64,000 nucleotides of DNA from Pseudomonadota bacterium. GTDB taxonomy: Bacteria; Pseudomonadota; Gammaproteobacteria; Burkholderiales; Eutrophovitaceae. Within the stretch, counting starts at the first letter, position 1; each line of letters begins with the position of its first letter. The stretch lies in contig JAQBTV010000003.1 of assembly GCA_027624715.1 (NCBI GenBank), forward strand, positions 1 through 64,000, in the 5' to 3' direction. A program made the translations under genes and the position numbers. This document shows, one piece after another, positions 57,421 to 64,000 of this stretch. The notes beneath the pieces were generated by a model that saw only the letters and a list, made by a program, of their open reading frames with translations, searched no databases and was not told the origin of the DNA.

Positions 57421-58716
57421 TTATTTCAAGTCTACTTGTGTTTTTTCACCCTCGAGTCGAGCAATGATAGTGGCACATACGGCATCCGCCCAGATGTTCA
57501 CACTAGTGCGACACATATCCAACACGCGATCAAAAACCATGAGAACACCTATAGCCTCTACTGGCAGTCCAATCACACCTAAAATAATCGCAATGGCGAC
57601 TAAAGAAGCAGAAGGGACTCCGGCAACACCAATTGAGGTTAAGAGTGCCATAACCACTACCGTAAATTGAACGCCAAGTGTCAGATCCAATCCGTAAGCT
57701 TGAGCAATAAACATTGCGGCGGCACACTCATAAAGGGCCGTACCATTCATATTGACTGTCGCTCCCAACGGCAACACAAAACTAGACACATTATTCGAAA
57801 CGCCAACATTCTTCTCCAAGCTCTTCATTGAAACTGGTAGCGTTGCAGATGAAGAAGCCGTTGAAAATGCCGTAAGAATTGCCGGGGACATTGCCCGAAG
57901 AGTCGCCCAAGGATTCACCCGAGCAAGGCTGCGTAACATTAAGGGTAATACGACAAGCGCATGAAGACATAGCCCCCCAAAAACCGTGAGTGAAAAAACT
58001 GCTAATGGTCGAGCTGCGTCAAAACCCGTCTTCGCAATAACACCTGCCACAAGTGCAAAAACTCCGATGGGTGCGAATTTCATTATCCACTCAGTCATTC
58101 CCATCATAACTCTGAACGTGGCATCCCAGAAACACTCAAAAGGATACCGCAACTCATCAGATAATTTCGTGATGAAAAACCCAAACAAGATCGAGAAAAA
58201 GATTACCCCGAGCATCTCCCCCTCTGCAGCGGCTTTAATAATGTTGGGCGGGACCATGCGCAGAAAAATTTCGGCGACGTCACTTGCGCCCTTATTTTCA
58301 ATTTTCTCTTGGAGAACATATGGATCGGTACTCTGAAAAGCCAATAAATCACCCACTGGTCGCCCTTCATATTGACCAGGTGCGACCAGATTAATCAGCG
58401 CTAAACCAACAAGTATCGCGAACAGCGTTGTTACAGCAAAAAGCAATAATGTACGCATCCCGATTTTTGCTAACTTAGTCCCAGAACTGCCGATAGCACA
58501 CATCCCAACGATAATAGACGATGCGATAAGTGGAACGATGATCATTTTGAGGGCATTCAAGAATAATTGACCAACGTATGCAAAGATCGCATTAAGGCCT
58601 ATACCCAAGACCGCCACTGACTCGCCACCTTGCGAGTAATGCTTAACAATTGAGCCAGTAATCCCAGCAAGAACAATCGCGATAATAATTTGCCAATGTA
58701 ATGCTAACCTGCGCAC
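57421..58716 (-). CDS. Dicarboxylate/amino acid:cation symporter (DAACS)
   Basis: 431 residues; GTG start with GGGAGC 8 bases upstream. The family hallmark helices are present: AFSTASSSATLPVSMKSLE (serine-rich re-entrant loop), NMNGTALYE and GVAGVPSASLVAIAIIL. Takes up C4-dicarboxylates, glutamate or aspartate with Na+ or H+. Which of these it carries cannot be read from the motifs. Confidence 0.9.
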   Translation of the reverse strand: MRRLALHWQIIIAIVLAGITGSIVKHYSQGGESVAVLGIGLNAIFAYVGQLFLNALKMIIVPLIASSIIVGMCAIGSSGTKLAKIGMRTLLLFAVTTLFAILVGLALINLVAPGQYEGRPVGDLLAFQSTDPYVLQEKIENKGASDVAEIFLRMVPPNIIKAAAEGEMLGVIFFSILFGFFITKLSDELRYPFECFWDATFRVMMGMTEWIMKFAPIGVFALVAGVIAKTGFDAARPLAVFSLTVFGGLCLHALVVLPLMLRSLARVNPWATLRAMSPAILTAFSTASSSATLPVSMKSLEKNVGVSNNVSSFVLPLGATVNMNGTALYECAAAMFIAQAYGLDLTLGVQFTVVVMALLTSIGVAGVPSASLVAIAIILGVIGLPVEAIGVLMVFDRVLDMCRTSVNIWADAVCATIIARLEGEKTQVDLK

Positions 58717-58877
58717 CTATTGCTCCCGTACTTTAGTACATTATGTGTCTGCGATCGACAGCGGTCTTCTGGCTCAATACAAACGAAGATCGAATTCTCC
58801 GGCTAGTTGTCTACAAAAGTTAAGAGGCTCGTTACCCCTTAATCTATTTGTTGAGCACCTAGCCGCACATTGATTAC

Positions 58878-59771
58878 TCAATCTATTCGATCGAGAAACT
58901 CACCGATCAGTGTATCAGCAGCTTTGATCACATGCTCTCGCCCAGGGAATGTTCCGCCTCGAACATCTTGGATAAAATCTTTAAAGCCACCGACTCTTTC
59001 GTTATGAATTGCTTGTTGCAACTCATAAATCTTTCGATACTGCTTCGAGTGTCGAGGATAAGGTGGTGGGCTATTGCCCAAAATATCTTCAGCAAATAAA
59101 AATTGAATATCGCCGCCTTTGCCACCGCCGATTGAAGATGTAACCAATGTCGTGCGCTTACTGATCTCGATCAATAACTCCTCCGGAACGACCTCAACCT
59201 CCACGGCATATGCGCCAGCATCTTCTAAAGTTTTGATTTCTTGATAAACCCGAAGCGCCTCATCTACAGTTCTACCTACCGCCTTGAGCCCTCCCGTCCA
59301 TGTGCTCTTGCGTGGCACAAGCCCGGCGTGACCTTGAATCGGAACACCCGCTTCAGCGGCTGCGCTTACAAAACGTGGGGACCATTGACACATAATCGCA
59401 TCAGCGCCTAACTCCATGGCGGTATAAGCAACGCGCACGGCCTCATCTTCACTCGCCGCTGCAACTAAAGGTACCGAAAATGCCATAAAAGTTTTTGGTG
59501 CTGCATCTCGGACTGCCTTTGCCAAGTGGGGCTGTTTTGGATCGAACCGAATCTTCATGGTATCGATCCCAGCTTCTTCAGCCGCAGCAGCCTCCTCAGC
59601 AGAAAACGGTAAGGTCTCACAAAGAACTCTTTTCCCTTTTTGATCACGCAAACCCTTAACCGTGTAATTTCTTAACCCGTAAGATCCACCTAAGGTAAAA
59701 ACACGAGTTAATCCGTCTTTTTCAACATTCCTCGGTGGAATGCCTCCTTCTCCAGTCGCATGACTTGCCAT
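58878..59771 (-). CDS. PanB-like (ketopantoate hydroxymethyltransferase fold) protein
   Basis: 297 residues from the ATG at 59771, with AGGGAG 6 bases upstream. The TIM barrel aligns with PanB in VPIQGHAGL, GGLKAVGRTVDEA and EVVPEELL, where E is the catalytic base position. However the PanB magnesium ligand in LLADLPF becomes FSVPL and the lysine of the VKIE strand is replaced (IMCQW). I infer a PanB-superfamily lyase or aldolase with altered metal site, not true PanB. Confidence 0.65.
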   Translation of the reverse strand: MASHATGEGGIPPRNVEKDGLTRVFTLGGSYGLRNYTVKGLRDQKGKRVLCETLPFSAEEAAAAEEAGIDTMKIRFDPKQPHLAKAVRDAAPKTFMAFSVPLVAAASEDEAVRVAYTAMELGADAIMCQWSPRFVSAAAEAGVPIQGHAGLVPRKSTWTGGLKAVGRTVDEALRVYQEIKTLEDAGAYAVEVEVVPEELLIEISKRTTLVTSSIGGGKGGDIQFLFAEDILGNSPPPYPRHSKQYRKIYELQQAIHNERVGGFKDFIQDVRGGTFPGREHVIKAADTLIGEFLDRID

Positions 59772-59799
59772 TTTTACTCCCTTCACAAAAATAAATTAA

Positions 59800-60252
59800 T
59801 TACTCTTCAAATTTAAAAGGCGCCATCCCTTGCCCGCTCCGAAACTTATTAATAATTTCACGTAAATTAGTGACCCTCAAAACCCAAACAATTACTCGTC
59901 TTTTTCCCGCCACATCGACTAGAACAAATCCAATTAACGCCACCAATACCCCCGGACCAGGTAAAAATAACATCAAGAACCCGATACACACTAGTAAACT
60001 ACCAGTCACATTCTTAACGACAAATATAAAAATTTTCGCCACAGAGCGATTACTTACTCTGGCATCACCCTCTGTCCTTAAAAAATAATCCTCGGGCAAT
60101 CGCAAAATCACCCAAGGCATTACAAATAAACCCGACAAAAAAGTGATGATTGAAACTAGACCTAACCATAGGAGCTCAATCTGGTACTGCAAGAGCCAAT
60201 TTATGGTTAATTCAATTATTGCCATTATTGGATAGAGCGTTGTCGCAAACAT
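59800..60252 (-). CDS. PGPGW-type small membrane protein
   Basis: 150 residues, about three to four hydrophobic segments with the LFLPGPGVLVALIGFVLVD core. This is the putative transmembrane PGPGW family (TIGR02611-like), of unknown function. A start at an internal ATG nine codons later (60225) cannot be excluded. 29 bases from the PanB-like gene and 12 from namZ. Confidence 0.75.
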   Translation of the reverse strand: MFATTLYPIMAIIELTINWLLQYQIELLWLGLVSIITFLSGLFVMPWVILRLPEDYFLRTEGDARVSNRSVAKIFIFVVKNVTGSLLVCIGFLMLFLPGPGVLVALIGFVLVDVAGKRRVIVWVLRVTNLREIINKFRSGQGMAPFKFEE

Positions 60253-60263
60253 TATATATATAT

Positions 60264-61472
60264 TCAGTCATAGATTAGGTATTCGCGCCTCTCTTCTAAC
60301 CATGACGTTTCATCCGCTCGAGCTAAAGCCTCCATATCTTGAGTATTGGCTTTATCGTCTTCCACCCACTCTCGAAGCAAAGGGCTACCGTTAATCAAAT
60401 CAATGGCGAGTCTGTCTTTCTCATATTCGTAATGAAACTCTCGCCACAACGGATAGCCACCATCGAGCGACTTAAGTGCTTTAAAAACCAGAGACATTAA
60501 TCGCCAGGGTTTAAACTGAAGATGATCATAGCCACTTGGCTCATCCACGTGAATCTGAAGACCCTCACACAAATGCCCTGCGTGTTTATGAAACGTGGGC
60601 TCAAACCAACAAGCCCTTAAAGTGCATCCCATCATCCATTCCGGACCAAGACGACGCATACAATCGATCAAAAGCTGAGCCGCAAGATCTGGCGCACCAA
60701 ACATTTCTAAAGGACGCGTAGTTCCACGCCCTTCTGACAATAATGACCCTTCGAGCATCACGGTCCCTGGATAACATCGCGCCATAGCTAAGTTGGGCGC
60801 GTTGGGACTAGGATTGATCCACGTTCGCTCACTCGAAGGCCAACCAAAGCCAGGGCCATGCGAAGGGTTCCAGCCCTCCATTTCAACGACCGTTAAGTCT
60901 GCCGCCAGTTCGTATTTGTCGACAAACCACTGCGCCAACTCTCCGAGGGTCAACCCATGCCTCATTGGGAGCAAACCAGCGCCTACGAAGCTCTCCCAGC
61001 CAGGCTTGAGCAAAAGACCTTCAACAGGTCTGCCAATCGGATTAGGCCGATCAAGAACCCAAATTCTTTTTTTATATTTGGCACACGCCTCGAGTAAGTA
61101 ACGTAAGGTCGTGATAAACGTGTAAATACGGCAACCTAAGTCTTGAAGGTCCACCAACAAAACATCAAAGCTTTCAATCATTGCCTGTGTTGGGCGCCTG
61201 ACGTCCCCATAAAGAGAATAGACTGGGATTTTATGAACGGGATCTATAAAGTCTGAAGATTCAACCATGTTGTCCTGTTTGTTGCCCCTTAACCCATGCT
61301 GCGGACCAAATGCTGCGACCAGTTCTAAATTCGATATCCCTGAGATAACATCAATGGCATGAGTAAGATGTTCGTCAACAGACGCCGGGTGCCCAAGCAA
61401 CGCCAGCCGACTGCCCACTAACTGTTGTTGTAGCGCCTCCTCTTCTCTAAGCCGGTCAAGGCCAAATTTCAT
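60264..61472 (-). CDS. namZ: DUF1343 / NamZ-type exo-beta-N-acetylmuramidase
   Basis: 402 residues. GHPASVDEHLTHAIDVI, FGPQHGLRGNKQDNMVES, LVDLQDLGCRIYTFITTLRY and VLDRPNPIGR are signatures of DUF1343, whose characterised member NamZ removes terminal MurNAc from peptidoglycan fragments. No signal peptide here, unlike many members, so a cytoplasmic recycling role is suggested. The DOMON-like gene lies 31 bases upstream, a pairing seen in other genomes. Confidence 0.85.
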   Translation of the reverse strand: MKFGLDRLREEEALQQQLVGSRLALLGHPASVDEHLTHAIDVISGISNLELVAAFGPQHGLRGNKQDNMVESSDFIDPVHKIPVYSLYGDVRRPTQAMIESFDVLLVDLQDLGCRIYTFITTLRYLLEACAKYKKRIWVLDRPNPIGRPVEGLLLKPGWESFVGAGLLPMRHGLTLGELAQWFVDKYELAADLTVVEMEGWNPSHGPGFGWPSSERTWINPSPNAPNLAMARCYPGTVMLEGSLLSEGRGTTRPLEMFGAPDLAAQLLIDCMRRLGPEWMMGCTLRACWFEPTFHKHAGHLCEGLQIHVDEPSGYDHLQFKPWRLMSLVFKALKSLDGGYPLWREFHYEYEKDRLAIDLINGSPLLREWVEDDKANTQDMEALARADETSWLEERREYLIYD

Positions 61473-61503
61473 AGCAACAACCCTTCATTTTGCTTAAACA
61501 TTT

Positions 61504-62064
61504 TTAAACTCCAAAAAATCCCGCCGGATGGTGAAAATCAAGGGAGCCACTCGGAAATTCTAAGGCGAAATAGCAGTATCGCTGATCTTGCAACTTCATA
61601 ACACTGGTTAGTGCAATAAAAAGAGTGGCATCTGGGCGACCAAGCAAACCAACATCCGCCAAGTCTAACGAAACTTTAAGCTGAAATAATTGAGGAGTAA
61701 CAGCAACCGATATTTTTGGCTGAGCATCAAGGTTTACATCTCTCATACCTGTTCGATAGCGATCAAAATGAAAGCATGCCCACTGGCCCGAAGGAGCAAA
61801 ATTAAACTCAACATACTCACCGTCAACATTACGAATAAAAAGCTCAAAGCATGTTTCTTCCCATAATTTTGTACTCCTTCCAGATGCCGTCCTATCAGGG
61901 AAAGCTATTGCTTGTGTATTGCCTAATATTTCATAGGTTAAGAGCCAACGAAATTGCGTTGACCGCTCCATCATTACTGATGCAGAAAAATTATCGACCG
62001 GGTTGTCGATATGGGGCTTCAAGGTGTAAGTTGTAGGCATCACTACCAAAAGAGTTACCGTCAC
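61504..62064 (-). CDS. DOMON-like domain protein
   Basis: 186 residues from a GTG with GAGG 9 bases upstream; an ATG eight codons later (62040) is equally plausible. It is recognisable by LWEETCFELFI, YVEFNFAPSGQWACFHFDRYR and the C-terminal LDFHHPAGF. It is a stand-alone beta-sandwich protein usually adjacent to DUF1343/NamZ; its ligand is unknown. Confidence 0.78.
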   Translation of the reverse strand: MTVTLLVVMPTTYTLKPHIDNPVDNFSASVMMERSTQFRWLLTYEILGNTQAIAFPDRTASGRSTKLWEETCFELFIRNVDGEYVEFNFAPSGQWACFHFDRYRTGMRDVNLDAQPKISVAVTPQLFQLKVSLDLADVGLLGRPDATLFIALTSVMKLQDQRYCYFALEFPSGSLDFHHPAGFFGV

Positions 62065-62083
62065 ACTAGGTTACCTCAAAAAA

Positions 62084-62806
62084 ATGCCGCCTCACGAAAA
62101 AACAAAGATAAAACGAAACATGCTTGAAAACGACTCCGTGCGACGAGCAGTGGAGCAATCAGGGCATAGCGCAATCATGCTCTCGGAAGAACAACTACTT
62201 GACTCCTTGAACAGAACCCTGAAAGAACAACCTAAAAATCAACCTATTTGGGTTTTTGGCTACGGGTCACTCATCTGGAACCCGATGTTGGAGTATGTCG
62301 ACAAGCGCCCAGCCCTAATTCATGGTTACCACCGTGGATTCTATTGTTGGTCTCGGATTAACCGAGGATCTCCCGAGAATCCAGGCTTAGTTCTAGCACT
62401 TGATTACGGCGGATCATGCCGAGGAATCGCATATCAATTGCAGGCAGAAAAAAAAGGGATAAACCTCCTAATACTTTGGAGACGAGAAATGTTGGGCAAT
62501 GTCTATATTCCAAAATGGGTACGGGCCGAAACAGCCCAAGGCGTTATACACGCAGTCACCTTCGTCATTGACCGGTCAAGTTCTGCGTATGCCGGAAAAT
62601 TGGATGAAGATCGAGTCGTCTCAATTGCCATGAAAGCGTCTGGACACTACGGATCGTGTTCTGATTACTTAATCGATACCGCAGAGAGTTTGAAGCAAGA
62701 AAACATACGAGATAATAAAATTTTTCGATTGGCGAGCAAGCTCTTAAGCCGCAGGGGGCATCTGTCGAATACGAATGATTATCCAACCAACGATAATCAA
62801 AGGTAA
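62084..62806 (+). CDS. chaC: Glutathione-specific gamma-glutamylcyclotransferase ChaC
   Basis: 240 residues. WVFGYGSLIWNP is the ChaC glycine loop; RGFYCWSRINRG and SGHYGSCSDYL follow the ChaC pattern. It degrades glutathione to 5-oxoproline and Cys-Gly. The glutathione synthetase gene is elsewhere in the window. Its last 63 bases overlap the convergent MFS gene. Confidence 0.9.
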   Translation: MPPHEKTKIKRNMLENDSVRRAVEQSGHSAIMLSEEQLLDSLNRTLKEQPKNQPIWVFGYGSLIWNPMLEYVDKRPALIHGYHRGFYCWSRINRGSPENPGLVLALDYGGSCRGIAYQLQAEKKGINLLILWRREMLGNVYIPKWVRAETAQGVIHAVTFVIDRSSSAYAGKLDEDRVVSIAMKASGHYGSCSDYLIDTAESLKQENIRDNKIFRLASKLLSRRGHLSNTNDYPTNDNQR

Positions 62807-63961
62807 GGTGTTCCAAAGCAAGCCGTTCACAAAAGCAGCGTCATACCCTCCAGTGAGATCAAAAAGATACCCAGGCGCCCACCCACCAACAGCCATACCC
62901 AACACAGACGCCATCATCACCATACCAACCCGCTCTCCGACCACCCTTTGAGGAAAGTACTCTCGAACCGCCATAGCGTAAGCTGGCACAATGCCACCTT
63001 GAAATAAACCAAAGATCGCTGAGATGAGGTAAAGCGAGACAAGCGTATCAAAAAATAAGAATAGCGCTAGTCCAATGCCTTGTAGAAATACCCCTATTAT
63101 TGCCGTCTTCAAGCCGCCTATGTGATCGGACAACCAACCAAATCCCAGACGGCTGACCACGCCAAAAGCAAGCATTACTGACAGCATTTTTGCTCCGGTG
63201 GCCGTGCCAAAACCCAAGTCCCCACAAAATGCAACCAGATGAACCTGAGGCATAGACATCGCGACACAACAACAAAAAACTGAAATCATGAGTAAGGTAA
63301 TCAACCAAAAAGGGGAAACCGGCCATCTGGTAAGTGATGATGCTTGCCCCGCAACGGCGGCTTGTCCTTGTCTTGTTGGCGTACGTCTCAAGACTAAAGA
63401 CAAAGGCAACGCTAAAACAAGAAGTGTTATGCCAACAATCCAGTAAGTCTGCCGCCAACCAAAATCTTGTATAGTCGCCTCCAAAATAGTTGGCCAGATA
63501 GCACCTGACAAATACTGGCCGCTGGCGATAATGCCGACTGCGGCGCCCTTACGGCGCTCGAACCAATGAGATACGTGAGCGATAAGTGGCCCAAACGTGG
63601 TTGACGTGCCAACACCGATCAATAAACCATGCGATACACTCAAAAACCCAACGCCAGTGGCAAACGAGGCCAAACCATAGCCTGCAGCCATCGCAAAGAT
63701 GCCAACTACTACAGTTTTGTAGATCCCGTGCTTGTCCGAAAAACGACCAAACGCAATACCGCCCAAGCCATACCCAATCATCGTAGAGACGTATGGAAAA
63801 GATGCCTGCGCCCTCGTAATTCCCAGGTCTAATTGAATGGCTGGCAAACTAACCACGATGGACCACATCCCAACCCCAACAACGACAGACATCAAAAGCA
63901 CGAGACATAATCGACACCATGCCGCAGCCGAATCAACTAACAATGATTTTTCTCTACCCAT
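62744..63961 (-). CDS. MFS transporter, oxalate/monocarboxylate-type
   Basis: 405 residues from the ATG at 63961; a GTG at 63994 would add 11 residues and its ribosome site would lie at the window edge. Twelve helices; GFGRFSDKHG and GFGWLSDHIGG are the MFS loop 2-3 and 8-9 motifs. The pattern of WFERRKGAAVGIIASGQ resembles the OFA and aromatic-acid branches. Substrate unknown. Confidence 0.85.
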   Translation of the reverse strand: MGREKSLLVDSAAAWCRLCLVLLMSVVVGVGMWSIVVSLPAIQLDLGITRAQASFPYVSTMIGYGLGGIAFGRFSDKHGIYKTVVVGIFAMAAGYGLASFATGVGFLSVSHGLLIGVGTSTTFGPLIAHVSHWFERRKGAAVGIIASGQYLSGAIWPTILEATIQDFGWRQTYWIVGITLLVLALPLSLVLRRTPTRQGQAAVAGQASSLTRWPVSPFWLITLLMISVFCCCVAMSMPQVHLVAFCGDLGFGTATGAKMLSVMLAFGVVSRLGFGWLSDHIGGLKTAIIGVFLQGIGLALFLFFDTLVSLYLISAIFGLFQGGIVPAYAMAVREYFPQRVVGERVGMVMMASVLGMAVGGWAPGYLFDLTGGYDAAFVNGLLWNTLPLIIVGWIIIRIRQMPPAA

Positions 63962-64000
63962 GCGCAAAATTTGTCCGAATAAAAGTAAATGCACCTATTA

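Overview
The window looks like a stretch of the chromosome of an AT-leaning proteobacterium, most likely a betaproteobacterium of Burkholderiales type. This is inferred from gene order, not from any database search. Supporting signs are the run miaB-phoH-ybeY-corC-lnt-glyQ-glyS-gmhB-plsC, the lptM-lysA pair, a gshB-EIIA-HPr-EI block beside glnK-amtB, holA-proA, a dihydrolipoamide dehydrogenase with a fused lipoyl domain, and a fused isobutyryl-CoA mutase. I saw no rRNA, tRNA, CRISPR array or insertion sequence.

Layout. 1-2400: a visibly more GC-rich edge with the 5' end of a Rieske ferredoxin gene, a decayed short-chain dehydrogenase, an orphan terminator, a TetR regulator and htpX. 2500-14900: a dense plus-strand housekeeping block (tRNA modification, ribosome and RNA maturation, lipoprotein acylation, glycyl-tRNA synthetase, heptose and phospholipid synthesis, lysine synthesis), including a 55-codon lptM gene hidden in front of lysA. 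14900-25400: a minus-strand accessory run with the MsrPQ methionine sulfoxide repair pair, an unknown exported protein, an amidase, two tandem exported HExxH proteins, a GST, a zinc-less MDR oxidoreductase and a frameshifted MATE exporter. 25700-38700: mostly plus-strand, with an Old Yellow Enzyme homologue, ubiK, glnK-amtB behind a sigma-54/NtrC-type promoter, gshB, a permease-less PTS, holA, proA, lpd, nudC and an orphan glycine-betaine-type binding protein.

38700-49000: a minus-strand leucine/isovalerate catabolic cluster (thiolase, rhodanese, liuB, acyl-CoA dehydrogenase, liuC, liuD, HMG-CoA lyase) that also carries a DsbA-fold isomerase gene broken by two in-frame stops. 49200-57000: an MBL hydrolase, a class II aldolase, a signal-less cobalamin/metal-binding protein, the B12-dependent mutase IcmF and a tandem gamma-carbonic-anhydrase-like protein, with gene remnants in between. 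57000-64000: a MATE remnant, a dicarboxylate symporter, a PanB-like protein, a small membrane protein, a NamZ-type muramidase with its DOMON-like partner, ChaC and an MFS transporter.

The main themes are branched-chain acyl-CoA catabolism (liu cluster plus IcmF, which share CoA thioester intermediates), nitrogen sensing and signalling (PII/AmtB and PTS), and envelope maintenance (Lnt, NamZ, MsrPQ). At least six genes or gene remnants are visibly decayed. The most unusual intact items are the tandem gamma-carbonic-anhydrase-like protein, whose two domains keep complementary subsets of the zinc histidines, and the two adjacent exported gluzincin-like paralogues.
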